In this document: piece after piece, positions 1-8,498 of the stretch
How positions within the stretch are numbered: position 1 is the first letter of the stretch
Layout: every line of letters begins with the position of its first letter
NCBI GenBank assembly: GCA_019636625.1
Contig: JAHBXE010000005.1
Location: forward strand, 1 to 64,000
Source: Phycisphaeraceae bacterium
Lineage (GTDB): Bacteria > Planctomycetota > Phycisphaerae > Phycisphaerales > UBA1924
Direction: 5' to 3'
DNA length: 64,000 nucleotides
Notes under the pieces: model-generated
What the model was told of the DNA's origin: nothing
The model's database searches: none
The model's input: only the letters and a program-made list of their open reading frames with translations
Position numbers and translations under genes: made by a program

Positions 1-32
1 AGAGGTCACTGGTTCGAGTCCAGTATCGCCCA
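1..32 (+). tRNA. 3' end of a tRNA, identity unknown
   Basis: Only the T arm and the 3' acceptor strand are inside the window. The T stem is ACTGG/CCAGT (8-12 and 20-24) around the loop TTCGAGT (13-19). The seven-base acceptor strand ATCGCCC (25-31) and discriminator A (32) follow. No CCA tail is encoded. The anticodon lies upstream of the window, so the amino acid cannot be assigned. Confidence 0.85.
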
Positions 33-266
33 TTCCCCTCGCGTGCCGCCGCTTCGCGTTCGTTGGTCAAGCGCGGCCCACTTCAATGCAAGAGTGCAAC
101 GCTGGTCGAGCGGTTGGGCGGTGTCCTCCGGGCTGTTCTCATGGACGTGATGCCGCACGTGATCGAGTTTGGAGCGGTTGAAGGAACGCAGCGGCGGCGG
201 CTCCCGGTCGGCATGAACAGGGTCGGGTACCATCGGGGCACGCCGTGACGGCGACGAGGGCTGATT

Positions 267-725
267 GTGTTTTCACAGACCGCTGAGTATGCGCTTCGGG
301 CCGCGGTGTACCTCGCCATGCATCCGGAGGGCCTGGTCGGGTCGGAAACGCTCGCGAAGGAGACGCGGGTGCCGCATGGGTACCTGTCGAAGGTGTTGAA
401 CGACCTGGTCTCCGCGGGGATCGCGCACTCGAGGCGGGGGCCCAGCGGCGGGTTCTGCCTCGCGCGGCCGGCAACCCAGATCACCGTGCTCGAAGTGATC
501 AACGCCGTCGACCCGATCCGCCGGATCGCCACGTGCCCCCTGGGGATCCCGTCGCACGGGACCCGTCTGTGCCGGCTTCACCGGCGGCTGGACGACGCCA
601 TCGCGACCGTGGAAACGGCGTTGTCCGCCTCGACGCTGGCGGACATGGTCGAGCGCCCCGGCCCGCGTTCCGAGTGCAGCTTCCCCCTCCAGCCGCGCAT
701 CCGTCGGACCAGCCGGAGCGGATGA
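267..725 (+). CDS. Rrf2-family transcriptional regulator
   Basis: The 152-residue protein starts at GTG and matches the Rrf2 fold. It has an N-terminal winged helix (about residues 1-65, including the wing RRGPSGGF) and a dimerisation helix. Family members often sense NO, iron or redox state through an Fe-S cluster held by three cysteines. Here Cys90 and Cys102 are present with the twelve-residue separation that I recall for the outer NsrR ligands, but the middle position (residue 96) is Ser, followed by His97. The gene lies 194 bp upstream of the nos operon in the same direction, which suggests it controls that operon, perhaps in response to NO. The family call is firm; the signal and target are inferred. 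The C-terminal twenty residues are Arg/Pro-rich and unconserved-looking. Confidence 0.88.
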   Translation: MFSQTAEYALRAAVYLAMHPEGLVGSETLAKETRVPHGYLSKVLNDLVSAGIAHSRRGPSGGFCLARPATQITVLEVINAVDPIRRIATCPLGIPSHGTRLCRLHRRLDDAIATVETALSASTLADMVERPGPRSECSFPLQPRIRRTSRSG

Positions 726-870
726 ACCGGCACGCCGCTTCTCGGCGTGTGTCCGGGCGGGTCGCGGCGGCGGAAGCCGCGTTCAAGCGGCCCAAAGGAG
801 GGGCGTGCGGAAGTTTCCCTGATGCGCCGGGAAGGCCCTGATGGGCATTGACCCGGGGCGTGCGTGGCCG

Positions 871-902
871 ATATCTTGATATATAGCTCCAGATATCTGG
901 AG
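871..902. promoter_or_regulatory. Two inverted repeats before the nos operon
   Basis: A perfect 16-bp palindrome, CTCCAGATATCTGGAG, occupies 887-902. Just upstream, ATATC-TT-GATAT (871-882) is a second dyad with five-base arms. The two centres are 18 bp apart and both carry a GATAT/ATATC core. The block is AT-rich in very GC-rich DNA and ends 17 bases before the first nos start codon. This is what an operator for a dimeric regulator looks like, and the Rrf2 protein just upstream is the obvious candidate. A TTGAT half-site occurs at 876-880, but there is no matching second half for a canonical FNR/DNR box. Confidence 0.6.
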
Positions 903-919
903 TAACAGGAGTTTCGGCC

Positions 920-1843
920 ATGACCTCCCGAGCCGCCCGAACCGCTGATGATCCCGGTCAGCGACCCAGCGAGCACACGCTGCGTGAATGCGCCAAGTCG
1001 ATCCTGACGGGGCTGCTCATCAGCGTGCCGATGCTCGGGTGGGGCGGGTACGTGGTGTACTTGAACTGGCTCGCGCAGGAGCGGGAGCGGATCACCCAGG
1101 TCGAGATGCGGCTGGCGCACATGCGGCTGGTCACGGCCCCGCCCGAGCCGACGCTGCCGGTGTCGAACGCGGCGCACGGGAGGGACCTGTTCCTGTCGAC
1201 GTGCGCGGCGTGCCACGGCGCGGAGGGCAAGGGTGTTGCGGGCCTCGGGCGGGACCTGTCCACCAGCTGGTTCGTGGCTTCACTGAAAGACAATGACCTG
1301 CAAGCGTTCCTCGTTCAAGGGCGACCCAACGGGCAGCCCGTGGCGATGCCGCCACGGGGTGGGAACCCGGACCTTCAGGACAGCGACCTGCGGGACATTG
1401 TGACTTTCCTGCGGGGCGTTCAGGACCCGCGTCGGCTTCCGGAGCTGCCGCCCCCGACGATCGTGACCAAGCCGCTGACGGAGGAGGAGAAGGCCAAGGC
1501 GCTGGCGGCGGCGGGTGGCGATGCGGAACTGGCGGAGTTCATCGCGTCGGGCCAGAAGCTCTACGCCTCGACGTGCATCGCGTGCCATGGTCCGGGCGGG
1601 GTGGGCGTTACGGGCAATGGGAAGCCGTTGACGGTGAGCGAGTTCGTTCGCAAGACGAACGACGACGACTTGCTGGCCTTCATCAAGAAGGGACGCGACC
1701 CGGGTGATCCGACGAACACGACGGGGGTGGGGATGCCCGCGAAGGGCGGGAATCCGGCGCTCTCGGACGACGACATTCTGGATGTGATCGCTTATCTGCG
1801 TTCGCTGCAGAGTTCGGCGGCGCAGTCCAGCGTGCAGAAGTGA
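920..1843 (+). CDS. Membrane-anchored diheme cytochrome c (NosC-like)
   Basis: A 307-residue protein with one N-terminal membrane helix (about residues 28-48) and two class I cytochrome c domains facing the periplasm. Heme sites are CAACH (95-99) and CIACH (219-223); likely Met axial ligands are Met143 and Met272, each in a GMP/AMP-type loop. An AGGAG ribosome site lies at 907-911. It is the first gene of the nos operon, 70 bp before nosZ, so it probably delivers electrons from the quinol/bc-type chain to NosZ. Clade II nos clusters commonly carry such c-type cytochromes (NosC1/NosC2); this one could be a fused equivalent of the two. The electron-donor role is inferred from position. Confidence 0.88.
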   Translation: MTSRAARTADDPGQRPSEHTLRECAKSILTGLLISVPMLGWGGYVVYLNWLAQERERITQVEMRLAHMRLVTAPPEPTLPVSNAAHGRDLFLSTCAACHGAEGKGVAGLGRDLSTSWFVASLKDNDLQAFLVQGRPNGQPVAMPPRGGNPDLQDSDLRDIVTFLRGVQDPRRLPELPPPTIVTKPLTEEEKAKALAAAGGDAELAEFIASGQKLYASTCIACHGPGGVGVTGNGKPLTVSEFVRKTNDDDLLAFIKKGRDPGDPTNTTGVGMPAKGGNPALSDDDILDVIAYLRSLQSSAAQSSVQK

Positions 1844-1913
1844 CAACCCCGCCGGGCCGGGCCGCGGCGTGCGCGGCGGTGCTGGCGGACTGACGAAGAA
1901 GTGGAAGTGAGCC

Positions 1914-4019
1914 ATGAGGACGAATCGAACATCTCAGCGGATCCGGGGCATGTCCCTGGTGTTGGCGGCGGCGATGTGCATGGGCGTGGTGGCAGAATCG
2001 CACGGCCAGGACACGCGGCGGCGTCGGCGGACGGAGGAGGCCAAGCCGGTGGAGTTGACGCCGGCGCAGGTGGCGGAGCTGACGCGGCTGGCCAATGAGC
2101 GGAAACTCAACGCGGACGACCTGATGGCCGCGGCGAAGACGTTCATGCCGAGCGGTCGGCACGATGACTATGTGCTGTTCTCATCGGGCGGGCAGAGCGG
2201 GCAGGTGTTCGCGATCGGGGTGCCGAGCATGCGGCTGCTGCGGTCGATCTCGGTGTTCACGCCGGAGTCGTGGCAGGGGTATGGCTTTGCCGGGGACAAC
2301 GACCACGTCATCGAGTCGTTGAAGATCAACGGAAAGGTGGTGGCGTGGGGCGATACGCACCACCCGGCGCTGTCCGAGACCAAGGGGGACTACGACGGCG
2401 AGTGGCTGTTCATCGGGGACAAGGCCAACGCCCGCGTCGCGGTGATTGATCTTCGGGATTGGGAAACGAAGCAGATCGTGAAGAACCCGCTGACGATCAG
2501 CGATCACGGGGCGGCGTTCGTGACGCCCAACACCGAGTACGTCATCGAAGGCGGGCAGTACGCGACGGTGCTGGGGTACGGGTACGCCCCGCCGGAGGAG
2601 TACAAGAAGTCGTACCGCGGCATGGTGACGCTGTGGAAGTTTGACCGGGCCAAGGGTCGGATCGATGTGGCCAACTCGTTTGCGCTGGAACTGCCGCCGT
2701 ACTGGCAGGACCTGGCGGACGCGGGGAAGAACGCGAGCGACGGCTGGTTCTTCATCAACTCGTTCAACGTGGAGATGGCGACGGGCGGAGTCGAGAAGGG
2801 CAACCCGCCGTTTGAGGCGGGCGCCAGCAAGCGCGACACGGACTACCTGCACATCGTTGACTGGAAGAAGGCGGAGGCGGTGTTCAAGGCGGGCAAGGCC
2901 AAGGCGATCAACGGCTTCCCGGTGATCACGCTCGACACCAGCGCGGCGGAGGGGATCCTGTACTTCGCCCCGGAACCCAAGAGCCCGCACGGCGTTGACG
3001 TCAGCCCCAACGGGCAGTACATGGTGGTCGCCGGGAAGCTTGACCCGCACGTGACGGTCTACTCGATCGACAAGATCAAGGCGGCCATCGCGGGGAAGAA
3101 GTTCTCCGGGAAGGATGAGTACGGCATCTCCGTGCTGGACTTTGACGCCGTGGTGGAAGCGCAGGTCGAGCTCGGCCTTGGACCGCTGCACACGCAGTTC
3201 GACGACAAGGGCTACGCGTACACCTCGCTGTTCCTGGACTCGGCGGTGGCGCGGTGGACGCTGGGCGGGGAGTACGCCAAACTCAACCCCGAGCAGCCGT
3301 GGAAGCTGGTGCACAAGACGCCGGTGCAGTACAACATCGGGCACCTGTGCGCGGCTGAGGGGGACACGGTATCACCGGACGGCGGGTACCTGATCTCGAT
3401 GTCGAAGTGGTCGGTTGATCGGTTCCTGACGACGGGTCCGCTGCTCCCGCAGAACTTCCAGCTGCTGGACATCAGCGCGACGGGGACGACGATGCCGGTG
3501 ATCTACGACTCGCCGATCGGCGTGGGCGAGCCGCACTACTGCCAGATGATCAAGGCGGACAAGCTCAAGTCCTGGAAGGTGTATCCGGAGGTCGGCTGGA
3601 ACCCGCACACGCAGCGGCTTGATCCCAACGCGCCCAAGAAGGGGCAGGAGGGCGTCAAGCGCGATGGCAGCAACGTGCTGGTGACGATGACGGCGATCCG
3701 CAGCCACTTCACGCCGGAGCACGTGGAGATCCAGGAGGGAGACCATGTGACGTGGCGGATCACGGCGATCGAAACGACGCAGGATGCGACGCACGGCTTC
3801 TGCATCGGCGGGTACAACGTCAACCTGTCGCTCGAACCCGGCGAGTACGCGGAGTTCAGCTTCGTGGCCGACCGGCCGGGGACCTACCCGTTCTATTGCA
3901 CCGAGTTCTGCTCGGCGCTGCACCTGGAGATGATGGGCTATCTCCATGTGAAGCCCAGGGGCGCGGCCGAGGCGGCGCCCGCTGTTCCCTCGACTCCTGT
4001 TGCTGCTGGAAGCAACTAA
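1914..4019 (+). CDS. nosZ: Nitrous oxide reductase, clade II type
   Basis: Reduces N2O to N2 in the periplasm. The 701-residue protein has an N-terminal seven-bladed propeller holding CuZ and a C-terminal cupredoxin domain holding CuA. Candidate CuZ ligands are His149, His150, His198, His359, His426, His477 and His541; several of the spacings match known NosZ. The CuA site is Cys662-x3-Cys666-x3-His670-x2-Met673 with His627 before it; the loop reads CTEFCSALHLEM. The leader (about residues 1-33) is a Sec-type signal with no twin-arginine motif, which together with the neighbours points to the atypical or clade II lineage. All catalytic residues appear intact, so N2O reduction is likely functional. 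Export would be unfolded, with copper inserted in the periplasm by the NosDFYL system. Confidence 0.97.
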   Translation: MRTNRTSQRIRGMSLVLAAAMCMGVVAESHGQDTRRRRRTEEAKPVELTPAQVAELTRLANERKLNADDLMAAAKTFMPSGRHDDYVLFSSGGQSGQVFAIGVPSMRLLRSISVFTPESWQGYGFAGDNDHVIESLKINGKVVAWGDTHHPALSETKGDYDGEWLFIGDKANARVAVIDLRDWETKQIVKNPLTISDHGAAFVTPNTEYVIEGGQYATVLGYGYAPPEEYKKSYRGMVTLWKFDRAKGRIDVANSFALELPPYWQDLADAGKNASDGWFFINSFNVEMATGGVEKGNPPFEAGASKRDTDYLHIVDWKKAEAVFKAGKAKAINGFPVITLDTSAAEGILYFAPEPKSPHGVDVSPNGQYMVVAGKLDPHVTVYSIDKIKAAIAGKKFSGKDEYGISVLDFDAVVEAQVELGLGPLHTQFDDKGYAYTSLFLDSAVARWTLGGEYAKLNPEQPWKLVHKTPVQYNIGHLCAAEGDTVSPDGGYLISMSKWSVDRFLTTGPLLPQNFQLLDISATGTTMPVIYDSPIGVGEPHYCQMIKADKLKSWKVYPEVGWNPHTQRLDPNAPKKGQEGVKRDGSNVLVTMTAIRSHFTPEHVEIQEGDHVTWRITAIETTQDATHGFCIGGYNVNLSLEPGEYAEFSFVADRPGTYPFYCTEFCSALHLEMMGYLHVKPRGAAEAAPAVPSTPVAAGSN

Positions 4020-4076
4020 TCGCCGTCCGTGCCCCGCGAAAGCGGCGCACGGGCCTTGCCTGAAGGGAGCATTGCC

Positions 4077-4769
4077 ATGGCTGGTGTCTTTGAACGCTTC
4101 ATGGGGCCGCGGATTCCGGCGGACGAGTTGCGGCTTCACCCGGTTCGGTACGCGGCGCCGACGGTGCTGCTGTCGATCGCTCGCGTGCTGCTGCTGGTTT
4201 CGATCTTCTTCCCGTACTGGCACATGGAGCTGGTGGCGCCGCAGTATCCGAACGGGTTGTACCTGACGGCGTACGTGAATCACCTGTCGGGCGATGTGAA
4301 GGAGATCGATGGGCTGAATCACTACATCGGGATGCGGCCGCTGGACCAGGCGGCGCAGTTCGAGAAGGAGATGTCGATCTGGGCGGTGGTGGCGATGTTC
4401 CTGCTGGTGGAGGGGGCGATGTTCATCCACAGCCGCTGGGCGGTGCTGCTGGCGCTGCCGGCGGTGCTCTTTCCCGCCGGGTTCCTGGTTGACCTGCAGT
4501 ATTGGATGCACACGTTCGGTCAGAACCTGGACCCGGAGGCGCCGCTCTCGTCGTCGGTGAAACCCTTCACGCCGACGGTACTGGGGGAGGGGGGCATCGG
4601 ACAGTTCAAGACGATTGCGGACATGGGTGTTGGCCTGTACCTGGCGTTTGGCTGCTCGGTTGTGACCGTGGTCGCGTTCTACTTCCACCGCCGGGCGTAC
4701 CGGCCCCTGTTCCGGCGGCTGATTGAAGACCGCCGCGGCACGAAAGAAACACACCCCGCTGCTTCGTGA
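4077..4769 (+). CDS. nosB: NosB-like integral membrane protein
   Basis: A 230-residue membrane protein with about four helices (roughly residues 20-40, 105-120, 125-145 and 190-210) and a long periplasmic loop containing PQYPNGL and GLNHYIGM. I associate such loops with the membrane protein next to nosZ in clade II clusters, called NosB; its exact function is not settled. The ATG at 4077 is preferred over the upstream in-frame ATG at 4029, because GGGAG (4065-4069) sits at good spacing before it. It lies between nosZ and nosD in the same operon, consistent with a role in NosZ maturation or electron supply. The symbol rests on recalled family features and gene order, not on an alignment. Confidence 0.65.
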   Translation: MAGVFERFMGPRIPADELRLHPVRYAAPTVLLSIARVLLLVSIFFPYWHMELVAPQYPNGLYLTAYVNHLSGDVKEIDGLNHYIGMRPLDQAAQFEKEMSIWAVVAMFLLVEGAMFIHSRWAVLLALPAVLFPAGFLVDLQYWMHTFGQNLDPEAPLSSSVKPFTPTVLGEGGIGQFKTIADMGVGLYLAFGCSVVTVVAFYFHRRAYRPLFRRLIEDRRGTKETHPAAS

Positions 4770-4775
4770 GGGACC

Positions 4776-6203
4776 ATGTTTGTCGTGTTGACCATGTTGC
4801 TCGCCCTGACTGGCCCTGCCTCGGTGCAGGAGGGAATGGCCCCGCCGAGCGCGCCGGCGCTGTCGGATGGGCCGGTGAACACGGGGCGGCTGGGCGCGAT
4901 GATCCGGGAGGCGGCGCCCGGGGCGGTGGTCTTGGTTCCCGCGGGTGTGTATCGGGAGCATCTGCGGATCGACAAGCCGCTGACGCTTATCGCGGAGCCG
5001 GGGGCGGTGATCGACGGGGGGGGCTCGGGGGACATCGTTGAAATCGCCGCGCCGGATGTGACCTTCCGCGGCTTTGTGGTGTGCCATACGGGGATCGACC
5101 TGGACCGGGAGAACGCGGCGATCCGGGTGCTCGCCCCTCGGGCGACGATCGAGGGCAACACGCTGGAGGACATCCTCTTCGGCATTGATCTTCGGGAGGC
5201 GCCGGACAGCGTGGTGCGCGGGAACCGGGTCGGCGGCAAGGTGTTGGACATTGCGCGGCGGGGCGATGGGCTCCGCCTGTGGCGGGCGGACCGGACGCTG
5301 GTGGAGGGGAACACGGTTCACGACGGGCGGGATGCGGTGCTGTGGTACTCGACGGGCATCACGGTTCGGGGCAACCGGTCGGTGCGGTGCCGCTACGGGC
5401 TGCACCTGATGTACAGCGATGAGGTGACGATCGAGGACAACGTGCTGACGGAGAACTCCGTGGGGATCTACCTGATGTACTCGCGGGGCGTCATGGTGCG
5501 GCGGAACCAGCTTGTGCGGAACCGGGGGCCGAGCGGGTACGGCCTTGGCCTGAAGGAGACGGACCGGTTCACGGTCGAGCACAACCTGATCCACGGCAAT
5601 CGGGTGGGGGTGTACCTGGACGGCTCGCCGTTCACGGATGCGCAACCGGGGGTCTTCACGCGGAACACGATCGCGCTGAACGACGTCGGGATCACGTTCC
5701 TGCCGGCGGTGCGGGGGAACCGTCTCAGCGCGAACAACTTCATCGACAACATTGAACAGGTGAGCATCGCGGGTCGGGGTGAACTGAAGGGGAACCAGTT
5801 CTGGGATGGCGACGTGGGCAACTTCTGGACGGACTATGTCGGCTACGACAAGGACCGGGACGGCGTGGGGGACTTTGTGCACGAGTCGCGGACGCTCTTT
5901 GAGAACCTGATGGATCGGGAGCCCAAGCTCCGGCTGCTGCTGTTCAGCCCGACGCAGCAGGCGATCGAGTTTGTCGGCCGGGCGATGCCGGCGATCCGTC
6001 CTGAGCCGAAGTTCGTCGATGAAGTTCCCCTGATGCGGCCGGTGGCGGTCGAGGTGGGCGCGGGCGGGGCGCCATCGGCGGTCGGATTGGGCGCGGCGTC
6101 GGCGGGGATCCTGGGTGTGGGCGTGTTCGTGCTGAGCGTTGGTTTGAGCGGTCGACTGGCCGCGGGCTTGCGCGGAAAGTCCGGGCGAGGAGGTGGCGCG
6201 TGA
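4776..6203 (+). CDS. nosD: NosD, periplasmic copper-site maturation protein
   Basis: A 475-residue protein with an N-terminal signal (about residues 1-17) followed by a right-handed parallel beta-helix built from CASH-type repeats with many N-x-(V/I)-x-x-N turns (about residues 60-380). NosD works with the NosFY ABC transporter to build or load the CuZ centre of NosZ. The C-terminus carries an extra hydrophobic helix (about residues 445-465) and a basic tail, so the protein is probably tethered to the inner membrane. The stop codon overlaps the nosF start (GTGA at 6200-6203), implying translational coupling. The family assignment is strong from both the repeats and the gene order. Confidence 0.93.
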   Translation: MFVVLTMLLALTGPASVQEGMAPPSAPALSDGPVNTGRLGAMIREAAPGAVVLVPAGVYREHLRIDKPLTLIAEPGAVIDGGGSGDIVEIAAPDVTFRGFVVCHTGIDLDRENAAIRVLAPRATIEGNTLEDILFGIDLREAPDSVVRGNRVGGKVLDIARRGDGLRLWRADRTLVEGNTVHDGRDAVLWYSTGITVRGNRSVRCRYGLHLMYSDEVTIEDNVLTENSVGIYLMYSRGVMVRRNQLVRNRGPSGYGLGLKETDRFTVEHNLIHGNRVGVYLDGSPFTDAQPGVFTRNTIALNDVGITFLPAVRGNRLSANNFIDNIEQVSIAGRGELKGNQFWDGDVGNFWTDYVGYDKDRDGVGDFVHESRTLFENLMDREPKLRLLLFSPTQQAIEFVGRAMPAIRPEPKFVDEVPLMRPVAVEVGAGGAPSAVGLGAASAGILGVGVFVLSVGLSGRLAAGLRGKSGRGGGA

Positions 6204-7081
6204 TCACCATCGAGCGTGTGTCCAAGCGATTCGGGAAGACGGCGGCGGTTGATGATGTTTCGCTCGACATCCCGGCGGGAGATTCGGTGGCGCTGTGGGG
6301 CACGAACGGCGCGGGCAAGACCACGCTGATCCGGTGCGTGCTCGGCTTGCTGCGGTTCCGGGGGCGGGTGCGGGTCGGCGGGTTTGATGTGCGAACACGG
6401 GGCAAGCCGGCGCGCCGGTTGATCGGGTATGTCCCGCAGGAACTGGGGTTCTATGACGACCTCGGCGTCGCGGCGGCGGTTCGGTACTTTGCCCGGCTGC
6501 GGGCGGTTGACGGCGTTGAGGTTGAGAAAGTCCTGGCGAGTGTCGGTCTGGAGGGGCACGGCGGGAAGCGGATCCGGGAACTCTCGGGCGGCATGAAGCA
6601 GCGGCTCGCACTGGGGATCGCGCTGCTGGGGGACCCGCCGGTGCTGGTGCTGGACGAGGTCACGGCGAGCCTGGATGCGTGCGGGCGTGAGGCGTTCATT
6701 GCACTGCTTTCCGGGCTGGCCGGTTCCGGCAAGTCGCTGCTGTTTGCTTCGCACCGGGTCGATGAGGTGACGGCCCTGGCCCGGCGGGTGGTTCTGCTGG
6801 AGAAAGGGCGGGTGACGGGCGAAGTGAGCCCGCAAGACCTGGGAGTACGGCTTGGCGCGCAGACGGTCCTGCACATCACGCTCCACGACCGCGTGCGCGG
6901 CCGCGCGATTGATGTGCTGCGTGCCCGGGGCTTTCCGGCCAGACTCAACGGCGTTGGCGTGCTGGTTCCCGTGCCGGCGGTGCAGAAGGTTGCGCCGCTG
7001 CGCATCCTGGCGGAGGAGCGGATCGACATCGAGGACTTCGAGTTGCTCGGCGCCTCGACCCATGAGGAGCATCGGCCATGA
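6200..7081 (+). CDS. nosF: NosF, ABC transporter ATP-binding subunit
   Basis: A 293-residue cytoplasmic ATPase that powers the NosFY transporter needed for CuZ assembly. Walker A is GTNGAGKT (34-41), the ABC signature LSGGM is at 128-132 and Walker B VLVLDE at 148-153. The start is GTG, overlapping the nosD stop by four bases; its own stop overlaps the nosY start (ATGA, 7078-7081). The C-terminal 80 residues lie beyond the nucleotide-binding domain and resemble the short extension seen in other exporter ATPases of this group. The specific name rests mostly on its place between nosD and nosY. Confidence 0.93.
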   Translation: MITIERVSKRFGKTAAVDDVSLDIPAGDSVALWGTNGAGKTTLIRCVLGLLRFRGRVRVGGFDVRTRGKPARRLIGYVPQELGFYDDLGVAAAVRYFARLRAVDGVEVEKVLASVGLEGHGGKRIRELSGGMKQRLALGIALLGDPPVLVLDEVTASLDACGREAFIALLSGLAGSGKSLLFASHRVDEVTALARRVVLLEKGRVTGEVSPQDLGVRLGAQTVLHITLHDRVRGRAIDVLRARGFPARLNGVGVLVPVPAVQKVAPLRILAEERIDIEDFELLGASTHEEHRP

Positions 7082-7959
7082 CCACGATCACCGCGGGTCT
7101 TTCGAGTGGGATGCGTTTGCGGGTTCCGACGTTGTCCGCCAATGTGCTCTCGGTGGCGCTGCGTGAGCTTCGCGAAGCCGTCCGGAGCCGGTGGTTCCTC
7201 TTGTACACGCTGGGGTTCGCGGCGCTGGGACTGGGGGTCTCGTACGCGTCCTCCGCGAGCGCCGGGGGCGCTGGGCTGTCCGGTTTCGGACGGACGACGG
7301 CGGGGTTGGTGAACCTGGTGCTGCTGGTGGTGCCGCTCATGGCGCTGACGGCGGGGGCCGGGACGATCGCCTCGGACCGGGAGCGGGGCATGCTGGTGTA
7401 CCTGCTCTCGCAGCCGGTGTCGCGCCTGGAGGTGCTGCTGGGGAAGTACGTGGGGCTGGGGGCGGCGCTGCTGGCGTGCATTTGTCTTGGGCTTGGGTCC
7501 TGCGCGGGGATCCTGGCGTGGAAGGGGGATGCGACGCGGCCGCTGAGCATGGTGTGGCTGGCGGGCCTGAGTTTCGGCCTGGCCCTGGGGATGCTCAGCG
7601 TGGGGATGCTTGCGTCGGTGCTGGCACGCAAGGCGTCGGTCGCGGTCGGCACGGCGATCTTCCTGTGGCTGGCGCTGGTGTTCGTTTCCGACCTGGCGCT
7701 GATGGCGGGCACGATGGCCCTGAAGCTGCGGATCGAAGAACTGCTGGCGATGGCGCTGGTGAACCCGCTGCAGGTGTTCAAGATGTGGTCGCTGCACGCG
7801 ATCGACTCATCGCTGGATGTCCTCGGGCCGGCGGGGCTGTACGCAGTCGATGAGTACGGGGGGCGGCTGCACCTGATCTTCGGCGCGTGCCTGATGGCGT
7901 GGGTGGTGGCGCCGCTGGCGCTGGCAGCGGCGGTGTTTTCGAGGAGGGCGCCGGTATGA
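7078..7959 (+). CDS. nosY: NosY, ABC transporter permease
   Basis: A 293-residue ABC-2 type permease with about six membrane helices. After a 35-residue cytoplasmic N-terminus, helices occur around residues 38-58, 78-98, 130-150, 158-180, 185-215 and 265-290. The segment following the second helix (ASDRERGMLVYLLSQPVSR) is a typical ABC-2 coupling motif. It pairs with NosF and is thought to move a sulfur species or other component for CuZ maturation; the cargo cannot be read from the sequence. Start and stop codons both overlap neighbours by four bases, placing nosDFYL under tight translational coupling. Confidence 0.92.
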   Translation: MTTITAGLSSGMRLRVPTLSANVLSVALRELREAVRSRWFLLYTLGFAALGLGVSYASSASAGGAGLSGFGRTTAGLVNLVLLVVPLMALTAGAGTIASDRERGMLVYLLSQPVSRLEVLLGKYVGLGAALLACICLGLGSCAGILAWKGDATRPLSMVWLAGLSFGLALGMLSVGMLASVLARKASVAVGTAIFLWLALVFVSDLALMAGTMALKLRIEELLAMALVNPLQVFKMWSLHAIDSSLDVLGPAGLYAVDEYGGRLHLIFGACLMAWVVAPLALAAAVFSRRAPV

Positions 7960-8459
7960 AGCGCGTGTACGTGTTGGCCGTTCTGGCGATGGTGACCCTG
8001 GGCTGCTCGCGCCCGCCCATGAGCGGCCCGCCGGAAACGCGGCTCGGGCGTGACGAGTGCGGCGAGTGCGGGATGCTGGTCAGCGAGGACCGCTTCTCCA
8101 GCGCCACGCTGATCGAGCGAGAGCGCGAGCGGATGTACATCCACTTCGATGACATCGGCTGCATGCTGGACTACGAGCACGACAAGGGGCCATCGATCAA
8201 GGTGCTTGAACGGTTCGTGCGCGATCACGGGTCGCGTGCGTGGGTCTCGGCCTCGGAGGCCGTGTTCGTTTTCGCGGACCGGGACCGGTTGCGCACCCCG
8301 ATGGGTTCGGGCATCGCGGCGGCGGCGACGCGGGAGCGCGCGGAGGGCATGCGCGCCGCGTTTGGCGGTGAACTGATGGACTGGGAGCGGTTGATGACGG
8401 CGCGGCGCGAGTGGATGGAGGCACGCTACGGCACGAGCACGGGGGCGCCGGGCCGGTAG
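7956..8459 (+). CDS. nosL: NosL, copper-delivery lipoprotein
   Basis: A 167-residue lipoprotein with a clear lipobox at TLGC (Cys17). The motif CGECGM (35-40) is the family hallmark; NosL binds Cu(I) and passes it to NosZ apoprotein in the periplasm. The short IHFDDIGCMLDY segment after it is also typical. The chosen ATG at 7956 overlaps the nosY stop (ATGA), and the signal peptide begins exactly there; the longer in-frame extension into nosY has no support. It is the last gene of the nos operon, ending 39 bp from the convergent metal-efflux operon. Confidence 0.93.
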   Translation: MKRVYVLAVLAMVTLGCSRPPMSGPPETRLGRDECGECGMLVSEDRFSSATLIERERERMYIHFDDIGCMLDYEHDKGPSIKVLERFVRDHGSRAWVSASEAVFVFADRDRLRTPMGSGIAAAATRERAEGMRAAFGGELMDWERLMTARREWMEARYGTSTGAPGR

Positions 8460-8498
8460 CGCGTTCAATCGACGGGGGCCGTGCGCCGATCCGATCGG

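Noticed and set aside
876..889. FNR/DNR box upstream of nos genes
   Set aside because: TTGAT is present, but the required ATCAA half at a four-base distance is missing.
3372..5882. 836-residue open frame on the minus strand
   Set aside because: It is antisense to nosZ, the NosB-like gene and nosD.
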